In this document: positions 34,232-43,295 of the stretch, in pieces
Numbering within the stretch: the stretch's first letter is position 1
Layout of the letters: every line of letters starts with the position of its first letter
Virus record (IMG/VR): IMGVR_UViG_3300010413_000020
Span: 43,282 to 107,281 of that record
From: a virus
DNA: 64,000 nt
Strand: one strand, 5' to 3'
The notes under the pieces: generated by a model
The model's input: only the letters and a program-made list of their open reading frames with translations
The model's database searches: none
Told to the model about the DNA's origin: nothing
Position numbers and translations under genes: made by a program

Positions 34232-35770
34232 ATGCCATATTCATCTCCAGCACAACGCGCTGCTATTTGGGCCAATCGCAAACGTCAAGAGGTTCAACCA
34301 TCTCGACATGACATAGCTGAATATTATACCGACCCTCAAGTACGACAAGAAATACTTTCGCAACTTCGAAATCGTCCCGTAATGGCAATACAGTCTCTTC
34401 CGTCTGGTCAAAAAATAGTTCGAAGAAATCTTTCAACAGGTGACCCCATACAAATAACTAAAGCGGATTTCAGCGGGGGCGAATCCGATTTAGGCTGGTA
34501 TACTGATAGGCGTTTTGCGGAATTCCACCCAGTTATAGGTACTCGAACGGATAAAGTTTGGGTAGATATTGATCCTGGGCCTAATCGAAGTACTGAAAGT
34601 TTAAAACCATTAGTACGAAAAGTTGTAGACTCCGTTAATCAAATGTCTAATGTACAGGATGTACAGCTTGCTTATTCTGGAGGACGCGGATTTCACGTCC
34701 GAGGTATACTCAAAAAACCAGAAGATACTGATTCTATGCGAGTACGTTTGACTGAGCAGCTCAAAAGAGATTTTCCCGAGGAGGATGTTGTCTTTCAAAA
34801 GCCAAAGGGAAAACAAGTGCGTTTAGATACGTCTACGCTGAAACGTATGGGATCTATCCGGGCACTTCGGTCCATTAACGTAGATACTGGACGCGTGGCG
34901 CTACCTCTTTCATTACAAGAGTTGGATTCATTTAATCCTTCTGATGCTGCTTTAAAGACAATTTTAAAATCTCGGGAGATAGCTCCAGGAATTCCTCAAT
35001 CTCAACGAATTCACGCACTTCCCGATAAACCCAAGAAGCCGCAATGGACGCTAGCAATCCAAGAACACGATGCTAAACGTGCAGGTAAACACTGGGATTT
35101 GCGTTTAGTGGACCCACATACTGGATTTGCACATTCTTGGGCAGTACCAAAAGCACAGTTTCCTACCGCTAAACCATTGTTGGCTATTCAAACTCCCACA
35201 CATACTTCTGACTATGCGTTGAATTTTGGAGGGAAAGGGCCACAGGAAATTGGTGAAGGTTATGGCAAAGGAACTGTAGAGATTAAATATAAAGAACCAG
35301 TAAAGGTGGTTTCTTCTAGTCCTGACAAGATAAAATTCCAGCGTATAATTAATGGGGATGCGCAAGAGTATATGCTCTTCAGAACAAAAGATAATTCATG
35401 GCTTATTAGGAATATAAAGGGACAGGAAAAGAAAGGTGCGGCTATACCCATGAACCATATTTTTAAATTTGGATATTTTGATACATTAGTCAAATTGGGG
35501 ATAGCTAAGGGTAAAATGCCGGAACCTTCTATTAGTGAAATGCAACAACCTCTTGATAATACTGACATGAATACTCCTGTAGGAATGTTAGCGGACCTTA
35601 TGCAGCAATTGCCGGATGATAATTTCGATTCACGTTCACGAAAACCACAACACCAGAGTGCCGAAGATAGGCTTAATAGGGACGTTTCATGGAGCAGTCC
35701 AACGGATATACCATATAGCCAAATGGATGGTCCCACTCCCTGGGTTACATTACCCGGAGGCACACCCTGA
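34232..35770 (+). CDS. LigD-like protein: primase/polymerase domain plus 3'-phosphoesterase domain, no ligase
   Basis: 512 residues. Residues about 100-230 resemble the archaeo-eukaryotic primase fold of LigD: VWVDIDPGPN (two metal Asp, 112 and 114), SGGRGFHV (149-156) and the late SIRALRSINVDTGRVALPL segment. Residues about 270-355 match the LigD phosphoesterase domain: QEHDAKRAGKHWDLRL, SWAVPK, and GEGYGKGTVEI. No ATP-dependent ligase motif (KxDG) is present. The C-terminal 130 residues are Pro/Gln-rich and unassigned. In bacteria these domains process ends in non-homologous end joining. The last base of its stop is the first base of the next start. Confidence 0.78.
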   Translation: MPYSSPAQRAAIWANRKRQEVQPSRHDIAEYYTDPQVRQEILSQLRNRPVMAIQSLPSGQKIVRRNLSTGDPIQITKADFSGGESDLGWYTDRRFAEFHPVIGTRTDKVWVDIDPGPNRSTESLKPLVRKVVDSVNQMSNVQDVQLAYSGGRGFHVRGILKKPEDTDSMRVRLTEQLKRDFPEEDVVFQKPKGKQVRLDTSTLKRMGSIRALRSINVDTGRVALPLSLQELDSFNPSDAALKTILKSREIAPGIPQSQRIHALPDKPKKPQWTLAIQEHDAKRAGKHWDLRLVDPHTGFAHSWAVPKAQFPTAKPLLAIQTPTHTSDYALNFGGKGPQEIGEGYGKGTVEIKYKEPVKVVSSSPDKIKFQRIINGDAQEYMLFRTKDNSWLIRNIKGQEKKGAAIPMNHIFKFGYFDTLVKLGIAKGKMPEPSISEMQQPLDNTDMNTPVGMLADLMQQLPDDNFDSRSRKPQHQSAEDRLNRDVSWSSPTDIPYSQMDGPTPWVTLPGGTP

Positions 35771-37572
35771 TGGCGGGAACACAAACATTTGGCAAATATT
35801 TGATAAATCAAAATTTGCCTTCCAATTATTCTGTTCAAGAAGAAATGGGTAAACAAAATTTTAAAGAACAGATGAATAGACTGGCTAGAGAAAATCCTAA
35901 TCAGTATGTAGAAACAATTTCGAAATTAAAAAGATTGGGAGATGAGTTAGCAACTACTGAAGGTCTCTCAATTGGCTTAGATGATATTGCACCGAATTAT
36001 AAAGAGCGAGATAAGATTTTAGCGCCTCTCCAGAAAAAATTTAATTTAGCGGGTTCGGATGACCGTAAACGTGCAATTGTAGAGGAAGCTCAAGAAAAAT
36101 TAGTAAATCATGCAATGCAGCACAAGGGTTCCTTAACACTTCAGGTTAAAAGTGGAGCTCGAGGTAAGCCAGTGCAATATGGAATGATTGTTAGTGGTTT
36201 AGGTTATGCTCGAGATCCTATGAATGGAAAATCGGTTCCGTGGTTGATTGGTAAGTCATTTGCAGAAGGTTTGAAACCGTCAGACTACTGGGCGCAAACC
36301 GGGCAATCTGTCATGGATGTCGTTCGAACATACACTGCAATTTCAGAACCCGGAGAGTTGTCTAAGAAACTTATAAGCTCTATGACGGACCTTGTTGTCA
36401 CAGAAGATGATTGTGGAACATCGAATGGTATTTTAATGGATGCTACTTCACCAGATGCAGTGGACAGATACTTGGCTAAAGATGTAGGTCCATTTAAAAG
36501 AAATCTTCTTATTACTCCAACAATACAACCTAAATTAGCGAGAACAGCCAAACAGATATTGGTACGTTCACCAATGACTTGTGAAGCAGCTGATGGTGTT
36601 TGTCAAAAATGCCAAGGACTGGACGAAAAAGGTTCTCCCCATCCTTTAGGTGTCAATGTAGGGGTGCGTGCGGCTCAGGCCATGGCCGAACCGCTGACAC
36701 AATTTGCCCTCAATGCAAAACACGGCGGAAGAACATTAAAATCCGATAAGTTTCAAGTTCATGGAATTTCAGGTTTTCGACAAATCATTGAGACTCCGCG
36801 GCAGTTTGTTAATAAAGCTACACTTGCGAATCGCACAGGTAAAGTAACAAAGATAGAGGAAGCTCCGCAAGGGGGTTACAATGTAAATATCGAAAATGAT
36901 GTGCATTATATTCCTCCTAATTTGGGGCTTAAAGTCAAACGAGGACAGACCGTTGAAACAGGAGATGTTTTAAGCGAAGGAATTCCTAAGCCTGATGAAG
37001 TTGTTCGTTACCGAGGACTTGGAGCAGGACGTTTATATATGGTAGACGTTCTCAAGAATCTATATAAAGGGCAAGGCAAAGATTTAGACCAACGACATTT
37101 TGAACTCTTGGCGAAAAGTGGGATGAATCATGTACGTATTATGAATGACCCTTCTCATAGATTTATTAAGGGCGATATTGTGAATTACAATACTCTTCGT
37201 GCAGAGTTAAGTAGAGAAGCTAGAGAGAAAGATTTAAAAGAAGCTCTCGGAGATACCCTTGGAAAAGAATATTATCAATTTGCCGTAGGTACTCGAATTA
37301 CTCCTCGAATAGCAAATGAGTTGAATAAACAAAATGTTAAAAAAGTTATGGTTGCTCCTAGGGCTCCTGAAGTAACTTTTGTTATGAAGCCTGCTACAAC
37401 AATTCCTAAATTGAATCCTGATTGGATGGCAAGATTGTCACACCAAGGATTGAAGTCTTCAATTCTTCAAGCGGCACACACAGGTGAAATTGCCAATATT
37501 CATGGAGTTCATCCTGTTCCTGCGTATGTATATGGAGTAGAATTTGGACAAGGTACTAAGGGACGTTACTAA
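35770..37572 (+). CDS. RNA polymerase beta' subunit, C-terminal part
   Basis: 600 residues. DLVVTEDDCGTSNGI (about 211) and MTCEAADGVCQKCQG give the four Cys of the second beta' zinc site. VGVRAAQAMAEPLTQFALNAKHGGRT is the trigger-loop region. The C-terminal SHQGLKSSILQAAHTGEIANI matches the end of beta'. It must assemble with the 29155-33510 product to form an active core. No alpha or omega subunit is visible. The split falls after the catalytic loop. Confidence 0.92.
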   Translation: MAGTQTFGKYLINQNLPSNYSVQEEMGKQNFKEQMNRLARENPNQYVETISKLKRLGDELATTEGLSIGLDDIAPNYKERDKILAPLQKKFNLAGSDDRKRAIVEEAQEKLVNHAMQHKGSLTLQVKSGARGKPVQYGMIVSGLGYARDPMNGKSVPWLIGKSFAEGLKPSDYWAQTGQSVMDVVRTYTAISEPGELSKKLISSMTDLVVTEDDCGTSNGILMDATSPDAVDRYLAKDVGPFKRNLLITPTIQPKLARTAKQILVRSPMTCEAADGVCQKCQGLDEKGSPHPLGVNVGVRAAQAMAEPLTQFALNAKHGGRTLKSDKFQVHGISGFRQIIETPRQFVNKATLANRTGKVTKIEEAPQGGYNVNIENDVHYIPPNLGLKVKRGQTVETGDVLSEGIPKPDEVVRYRGLGAGRLYMVDVLKNLYKGQGKDLDQRHFELLAKSGMNHVRIMNDPSHRFIKGDIVNYNTLRAELSREAREKDLKEALGDTLGKEYYQFAVGTRITPRIANELNKQNVKKVMVAPRAPEVTFVMKPATTIPKLNPDWMARLSHQGLKSSILQAAHTGEIANIHGVHPVPAYVYGVEFGQGTKGRY

Positions 37573-37574
37573 TT

Positions 37575-38144
37575 ATGCCCAACTTGTTTGAACAAGGTCA
37601 TTTTGAAATGTTGCAAGCCTTAGGTTTAACTAAGACTGCTGCTCCTATTATTTACAAAGCTCCCTTTCTTCGAAGGGCAGGATGGTGGCTTGGTAAAAAA
37701 TTGCCTCAATGGGGAAAAGCTCTTAAGGAAACAGCTATAGGAGAACCGAGAAAATTTTTAAGAGAGTTGGAACAGGGAAAAGCGTTTTCTAAAGGCAGCC
37801 TTATAAGAGAAAGTTATAAAGCTCCCGGTATTCTCAATAAAGTTTTTTGGTATGGTTTCCCCGCTTATGAAGGTTTGGAAATTTTGAGAGATCAAGACCC
37901 GAATAAGGCAGAACGCTTGGGAGGATTAATTGGTGGAACAGCATTAGGAATGGGGGCGTTTAAGCCTCTAGGAATGTTGGGATACATGGGTGCAGATTGG
38001 TTAGGTCATCGGTTAGGTTCGGGACTGGCCCGTACGGCTAAACATTTGGCAGGACCCGAAGTAAACCCACAAGGTCGTTGGGAATACCCGATACCTGAGG
38101 CACCACAATATTTCCAACCTCCAATGTATCCACCCTATGCATAA
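37575..38144 (+). CDS. Unknown protein with K-T-A start and Gly-rich centre
   Basis: 189 residues. Near the N-terminus is LGLTKTAAPIIYKAPF. A basic middle and a Gly-rich hydrophobic part (GGLIGGTALGMGAFKPLGMLGYMG) follow, then a Pro/Tyr-rich tail. It begins three bases after the beta' stop. It is probably a virion-associated protein of the same class as the other Gly-zipper proteins. Confidence 0.65.
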   Translation: MPNLFEQGHFEMLQALGLTKTAAPIIYKAPFLRRAGWWLGKKLPQWGKALKETAIGEPRKFLRELEQGKAFSKGSLIRESYKAPGILNKVFWYGFPAYEGLEILRDQDPNKAERLGGLIGGTALGMGAFKPLGMLGYMGADWLGHRLGSGLARTAKHLAGPEVNPQGRWEYPIPEAPQYFQPPMYPPYA

Positions 38145-38161
38145 AGGTATTAAAATAGGTC

Positions 38162-38191
38162 TTGGGTAAATGAATAAAGCGTCTTATACTT
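38162..38191 (+). promoter_or_regulatory. Candidate promoter (TTGGGT, 17 bases, TATACTT)
   Basis: TTGGGT at 38162-38167 and TATACTT at 38185-38191 are 17 bases apart in an 88-base gap. A gene with a GGAGGT ribosome site starts 42 bases downstream. Confidence 0.4.
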
Positions 38192-38232
38192 GCGGGTGAT
38201 ACTTGGAAAGGTGAAGTGGAGGTAAAAATATA

Positions 38233-38724
38233 ATGCATCCTACAATGTTGAAAGAGGCATATGCTTTTGGTGCTAAAACTGCTTTGCAGGAATTAGGATA
38301 TGATATGTCTTCGGCCAACGCCTTTTCCATTAAGTTAGCAGACGAAGGTATGAATCCAGTTTTAAAAGCGATTCTTGGAACTGGTTTAGGTTTAGCGGGA
38401 GGCGCGGCGTTAGGTGGTGGATTGGGTGCGGGAGCAACTGCTTTAGCTAAACAATTAGGTAAAAAGATTCCTAATCTATCTGCGTTGTCTTTAAAGACTC
38501 CCAACAGAATTAAGATACCGAAATTGAATATGACGGGAAGACAACAACGGAATCTTGGAACCCTTGTTCGCAATGCTACATCGGGTGCTGCTCTTGGAGG
38601 TCTTCCTGCGGAAGCCGAAAGAGCAGTTTTAAATAATGCATTATGGGGTAACGTTAACATAGGTGCCCGTGCTCTTGGAGGCATGGGGGCGCTTGCTGGT
38701 GGTGTTGGAGCATTAACTGATTAG
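38233..38724 (+). CDS. Glycine-zipper protein
   Basis: 163 residues. The N-terminus carries FGAKTALQELGYDM, and a similar FG-x-K/Q or Q-x-LGY start is seen in proteins at 52826 and 57837. Two Gly-rich hydrophobic segments follow (GTGLGLAGGAALGGGLGAGA and GGMGALAGGVGAL) with a basic part between them. A role in the virion or at a membrane is likely but unproven. Confidence 0.65.
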   Translation: MHPTMLKEAYAFGAKTALQELGYDMSSANAFSIKLADEGMNPVLKAILGTGLGLAGGAALGGGLGAGATALAKQLGKKIPNLSALSLKTPNRIKIPKLNMTGRQQRNLGTLVRNATSGAALGGLPAEAERAVLNNALWGNVNIGARALGGMGALAGGVGALTD

Positions 38725-38761
38725 AAACTAACGTCGTTAGACGAAGGACACGGAGGAAATA

Positions 38762-39814
38762 ATGGGACTCTTCAAAAGAGCACATATTCGCGGAATGGCT
38801 CACGAACTGACTCGACAAGGTATAGTTACTTGGCCGAGTAAAACAGCAGAAGAAGAAGCAGCAGATGGTTTAGCCGACGCCTTGGAAGAGGAAGAGGTAC
38901 CTGAAGTGACAGGAGAGGAAGGCTTAGACCCTGAGACAGCACAAGCAGCTCTCGACAAATTGGTGGAAGTAGCCGAGGAAATAGCAGCAAAAACAGGTAG
39001 CTATGACCCAAGCCTTACTAAAACCGCAGCTTCGACCTCTTATGAAGATGCTGCCAGCGATGCCGCTTGGTCCCTTATGGAAAAAGCTGCAGAAGAGACT
39101 GCGGTCGATTCCGGTCCTGATATGCCCGGACAATCTGCACCTACTCCGGATTTAGGTGCTACGGCGGAAGCCGAACAGGATGCTCGAAATGTTCCTTCGG
39201 CTGATTTGGTAGGACCACAAGGTACTTCCGATGTTGATACCTCTCCGGGCGCTGTTGGAGCGGAAGAGAAACAACCCGAACAACCCGGAGCTGAAGAAAG
39301 TCCTCCAACCGGCGAAGTAGCTAAAACCAGTAGTTTAGAATCGCTTCAATCCATGCTGCGAAAATTGGCTCGTGAAGAGTTCAATAAAGTTGCAGCAGAC
39401 GGCGCATCTCTTTCTGGGGGGTCTACACAAGGAAGTCCTCCTGTACCAAGACAAGATCTCAACGATAACCTCGTGATTCCCGGTGCTGTAGCTCCTTCTC
39501 AGGGACAAACGGGACAAAATGTTCCTGGAGCTGCTAATGTTGGTGTTACGATGAAACAACCAGCAGGAACTCCCGGACCAACGGCCCCGACCCCAAATAA
39601 ACCTGCGCAAGATGCGATGAAACAAGCTATGGCTATTCTTTCATCCACTCCAACAGGACGTTCTTTCTTGAAAAAGCTTTCCGAAGAGGCTGAAGCGGAA
39701 GAGGAAGAGGAGATGAGCGAGGAAGAGAAGGCCGAAAAGAAAGAGAAAGAGGAAAAGAAAGAAGCCCATGTAGCGTCTGTCCTCCAGGCTCTTGCACAAG
39801 CTGTAGCTCTTTAA
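38762..39814 (+). CDS. Acidic low-complexity protein with K-x-A motifs
   Basis: 350 residues, very rich in Glu, Ala and Pro. K-x-A type motifs recur (PSKTA, LTKTA, MEKAA, LRKLA, FNKVA). The C-terminus is a charged Glu/Lys coiled-coil-like segment (about 310-340). Composition resembles scaffold or internal core proteins that are cleaved or expelled during head maturation. This is inference from composition and motif. Confidence 0.65.
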   Translation: MGLFKRAHIRGMAHELTRQGIVTWPSKTAEEEAADGLADALEEEEVPEVTGEEGLDPETAQAALDKLVEVAEEIAAKTGSYDPSLTKTAASTSYEDAASDAAWSLMEKAAEETAVDSGPDMPGQSAPTPDLGATAEAEQDARNVPSADLVGPQGTSDVDTSPGAVGAEEKQPEQPGAEESPPTGEVAKTSSLESLQSMLRKLAREEFNKVAADGASLSGGSTQGSPPVPRQDLNDNLVIPGAVAPSQGQTGQNVPGAANVGVTMKQPAGTPGPTAPTPNKPAQDAMKQAMAILSSTPTGRSFLKKLSEEAEAEEEEEMSEEEKAEKKEKEEKKEAHVASVLQALAQAVAL

Positions 39815-39854
39815 TCTTCTTAGAAACAGTCTTTCCTCTAACATAACTCCACAG

Positions 39855-39861
39855 TATAATT
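39855..39861 (+). promoter_or_regulatory. Candidate promoter -10 (TATAATT)
   Basis: TATAATT, 17 bases after TTTCCT (39832-39837), in the 87-base gap before the large gene at 39902, which has a GGGAGG ribosome site. Confidence 0.4.
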
Positions 39862-39901
39862 AGAATCGACTACCCTAGCGTAAAAAAGGGAGGATATTAT
39901 T

Positions 39902-42589
39902 ATGCCCGATGGATTTGCTATGTCGCCTCAAGTTCAGTCATTCGGAAATCCGCAAGGTGGACCCGAACAAGAAGAGCAAATGTTCAAGGAACGCTTTAAT
40001 CAGATGGCGTACCAAGTTCTTTTTTCTAAGTTTTCGGAACTTGCTCCGGATGTAATAACTTTTAAAATCCTCGAAGTTGATGTTGAGGAAGGAAGTGGTA
40101 TAGGGGTTTTTGTTATCAATTATCAACAACGGCCTATATACATTCCGGTAATTATGGTGGATAGCCGTTTGAAGCCAATGGAGATGTTCTATTTCAAAGA
40201 ATTGAATATCTTTTTGCCTTTGTCGATTCAATGGCTCGAGGAAATTTCTAAGATGACATTGGACGAACAAGGAGAGGGGGCGAAGTTACCTAAAGATGTT
40301 CCTCAAGATGTCAATATCCGAGATCTTGTTCTTCCCCCAATGACTACAACGGGGCGCATAGGTTATGCAAGTTTTGACCCGGATATTGATGCGAAACTTC
40401 TTTTTAAAGAAGCAGAAGATCATAGTCTGGAAATTCATCCCCAGTTTTTGAATGTTCTTCGTACTGCGCCCAAGGTTGTTTTGGATGGAGTTAAATTAGC
40501 TTTTCACCGAAATCCAAATCTCCTTCAAAAATTCGCATCAAACTACGGCACTCAACCACTAATTCAGGCAATGTCCGAAGGGTACGAGAATGCCAAAACT
40601 TTTGAAAAGACGGCGGCGTTAAATCCTGGCTGTGTACGCGTGTTGACTAAAGCAGCTAGTTCAGAGGAATTTTTAAAAGTATTTGGAAAAACTGCAGGTA
40701 TTGCGTTCACCGAAGCTCTTAGGAATGGGTTTGTTGCTAAAGATACGCGTCCAGGAATCACAAAGGTTGCAGTAAAAATGGAAGCACCCGCATTCCTAGA
40801 AGCACCGGGTCCTGAACCGGGTTGGCATAAAGTTTGGTTTGTAGATGGCAAGCCGGGTATTTACTTTGTAATTCCGTTTCCTAAAGATCCCGATGGTTAT
40901 GAAGTTAATCGCCCTGTTTGCGGGTCTGGATACGGTGGAAATCGACACCTAGACATGAGTTATTTACTAATCAGTAAAGATGGTAAAGAAGCGTGGACCA
41001 CTGACCAAGTAGTTGGACAACGTATCTACGATTTTGAAAATGACGATGCAGGCGTGGGTATTAAAGGATCGAAAATTTTCAATCTTCTTAATACCAATGC
41101 TAAAGGGGATAATCCTACTGCGCGGAGTTATGGATATTTCATCAATGTTTCAGGCCGTGGGATTGAAGCAACTAAACCTTTCCGTATTGAAACCATTACC
41201 CAAGATGGGGAAATAACAAGGATAGTGGGAGAATACGGTGATCCTAAGGTCGTCATTGATGGCGATCCTTCTCGGAAACGGATTAACGTATCAATGGGTG
41301 GCGGCATGATGTTCATGCCCAATACTGCTAAGTACGTTGAGATTATGAAAGTTCCCGCGCCTTCAGCAGACGGCAATGACCATCAAGCATGGCAAAAAGT
41401 TAGAGATTATCAACGAGAACGTAAGAGTTCGGTTGTGAAAGACCCCAAATTATTATTCCGTTGGATGAATCACATTTTACAAAAAGCCAAAGGGCTCCCT
41501 GTAAATGTTAAAAGTGCAGGTCTGAACCAGTGGTGGATAGCCGGAAATGACCGCGCTTTATACGTTGGAGAAGCTCTTGAAAAGGTAGCGAATCTTTACA
41601 ATATTTCTACTGAAGATGCTGCTGGAGTTCTTATTGACGCGCAGCGACACGGAATTTCTTCGGCACATATTTTGGATACGCAATCGGGAAGTTTGTTAAA
41701 GCAAGCTTTTGAAAAAATTGCTCAACCCATGCCGGAAGAAGGTCCGATGCAATATCAATCTCAACCCGGACAGCAAGAAGGCCTACCTCCTATGGGACAA
41801 GCCCCAATGCAACCAATGCAACAAGGTGAAATGCCTATGGGACAGGGAGCTCCTCCGTTTGATCCAATGCAGGGAGCTCCACCTCCTCAGTCTCCGATGA
41901 GTGCTACAGACTTAGCTATTGGAGAAGCTATACAGGGGCTGCAGCAACAGAATCAAACTATGCAGCAAGAAAACCAAGCACAGATGGCGCAGCTCCAACA
42001 GAAAATGGATATGGAGATGCAGCAGAACGAGCAACTTGTTGGAGTACTGCAAGGGATTCAGCAGAGATCTAATGAGCTTGAAGCAGCTACTAACGGTCAA
42101 ATCCCGATGGGAGCAGAACAGTCACCGGGTATCGCGGCACAGATGATTGCACCTACTCCGCCTCCTCCTCCTGAGCCGCCACCAACTCCTATGATGGACC
42201 AGGAGGGGTTGTCTCCGGAATTAATAGCAGACCAAATAAATCCTGCAATGGTTGATCAGGCAGCAAGTTTTCAAGACCAGGGAATGTTTGATACTGCGGC
42301 TATAGCAATGCTCGCCGCTGCGCCTGTGCTTCAGGATATCGTTGCTTCTTACGTTCCTAATATGGAAAAAGCTGTCGATAATTTAGGACGTGTTTTATTA
42401 ACTCTTTGGATGAAAGAAAATGAAACTAGAGAGGCATTAGGAGATGAAGAATTCATAAGTTTAGAAGATAAACTTCGAACAGTCTTTAAGAATATGGGTG
42501 ATGTGGTTTTATCTCTGAGTCATAATGCAATGGCAGTTCAAAGCGATGCAGATAAAGCTCAGATGATGATGCAGAACAGTCGTGGATGA
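39902..42589 (+). CDS. Large unknown virion-type protein
   Basis: 895 residues. The first 200 are well folded in appearance. K-x-A motifs recur in the middle (LQKFA, FEKTA, VLTKAA, FGKTA, ITKVA, LEKVA, FEKIA). From about 615 on it is Met/Gln/Pro-rich with a Gln-rich coiled coil, then Pro runs and a helical end. No family is recognised. It is too early in the gene order to be the tape measure with any confidence; it may be an internal head or core protein. Confidence 0.65.
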   Translation: MPDGFAMSPQVQSFGNPQGGPEQEEQMFKERFNQMAYQVLFSKFSELAPDVITFKILEVDVEEGSGIGVFVINYQQRPIYIPVIMVDSRLKPMEMFYFKELNIFLPLSIQWLEEISKMTLDEQGEGAKLPKDVPQDVNIRDLVLPPMTTTGRIGYASFDPDIDAKLLFKEAEDHSLEIHPQFLNVLRTAPKVVLDGVKLAFHRNPNLLQKFASNYGTQPLIQAMSEGYENAKTFEKTAALNPGCVRVLTKAASSEEFLKVFGKTAGIAFTEALRNGFVAKDTRPGITKVAVKMEAPAFLEAPGPEPGWHKVWFVDGKPGIYFVIPFPKDPDGYEVNRPVCGSGYGGNRHLDMSYLLISKDGKEAWTTDQVVGQRIYDFENDDAGVGIKGSKIFNLLNTNAKGDNPTARSYGYFINVSGRGIEATKPFRIETITQDGEITRIVGEYGDPKVVIDGDPSRKRINVSMGGGMMFMPNTAKYVEIMKVPAPSADGNDHQAWQKVRDYQRERKSSVVKDPKLLFRWMNHILQKAKGLPVNVKSAGLNQWWIAGNDRALYVGEALEKVANLYNISTEDAAGVLIDAQRHGISSAHILDTQSGSLLKQAFEKIAQPMPEEGPMQYQSQPGQQEGLPPMGQAPMQPMQQGEMPMGQGAPPFDPMQGAPPPQSPMSATDLAIGEAIQGLQQQNQTMQQENQAQMAQLQQKMDMEMQQNEQLVGVLQGIQQRSNELEAATNGQIPMGAEQSPGIAAQMIAPTPPPPPEPPPTPMMDQEGLSPELIADQINPAMVDQAASFQDQGMFDTAAIAMLAAAPVLQDIVASYVPNMEKAVDNLGRVLLTLWMKENETREALGDEEFISLEDKLRTVFKNMGDVVLSLSHNAMAVQSDADKAQMMMQNSRG

Positions 42590-43284
42590 GAAATGATGAC
42601 CCAGCTAGGCTATGGAATGAAGTCCGTGAAGCCTTAGAACAAGAGAAAGCTCCCAAGGAGCCCTTTTTAAAAGCTGTTTACGATGTAATGACGGGTAAAA
42701 TTAAAAATGAAGATATTGAAGAAGCTTTGGAGCTCATTAAAGTTGCGGAATACCGAGAACCAATAATGGCATATTTTTTGAGTGGGGCTACTATTAAAGA
42801 GATGGCTCAAAATCTTCATATGAGTGAAAAAGTATTACGTCACTTTGAAAAACTCATGATGGATCGAAGTGCATTTAAGCATAAGTTACACTGGCGGCGT
42901 TACGCTAAACAATATGCTGAAGCATGTGAAACAAAAGAGGGAAAAGCATTAGTCGAATCTGGAATGTTAATGGGACCTGTAGCTATATCTTTTCATTTAC
43001 AACATGGAAATGAGACACTTACAACAAGTGATAAAGAATTAGCGGAAAAATTAGCACAGACTTCTTTCTTTAAAGGATTAGTTGCTAGAGGTACAAATAT
43101 AACTTCCTTGGAAGCTCGAGAAGCACTTCGTTGGGCACAGTTGCACATGAAACAAGTAGCTGCTAAAGCTAATATTGACGACAGTGACGAATTAGAACAA
43201 GATGCGATGGCTGCAATCGAGCGTTTTGTTTCTACTAAAACACCAGAAGAACTGGGTGTAAAACCTGGAGAAATTTTGCATTAA
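42586..43284 (+). CDS. Unknown helical protein with HTH-like segment
   Basis: 232 residues. GATIKEMAQNLHMSEKVLRHFEKLM looks like a helix-turn-helix. The remainder is helical, ending TPEELGVKPGEILH. The ATG overlaps the previous stop (ATGA). An HTH in a packaging/head cluster could suit a small terminase-like role, but the position far from terL makes this weak. Confidence 0.6.
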   Translation: MRNDDPARLWNEVREALEQEKAPKEPFLKAVYDVMTGKIKNEDIEEALELIKVAEYREPIMAYFLSGATIKEMAQNLHMSEKVLRHFEKLMMDRSAFKHKLHWRRYAKQYAEACETKEGKALVESGMLMGPVAISFHLQHGNETLTTSDKELAEKLAQTSFFKGLVARGTNITSLEAREALRWAQLHMKQVAAKANIDDSDELEQDAMAAIERFVSTKTPEELGVKPGEILH

Positions 43285-43295
43285 AGGGGTAGAGT

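Noticed and set aside
40564-40851. Minus-strand open frame inside the large virion-type gene
   Set aside because: It is a shadow of a continuous plus-strand gene with better composition and start signals.
39902-42589. Tape measure protein
   Set aside because: It is long with a helical, Gln-rich end, but lies far upstream of sheath and tube genes and carries the internal-head K-x-A motifs.
42586-43284. Small terminase subunit
   Set aside because: Only an HTH-like segment supports it, and the gene lies over 30 kb from the large subunit within internal head genes; left as unknown.
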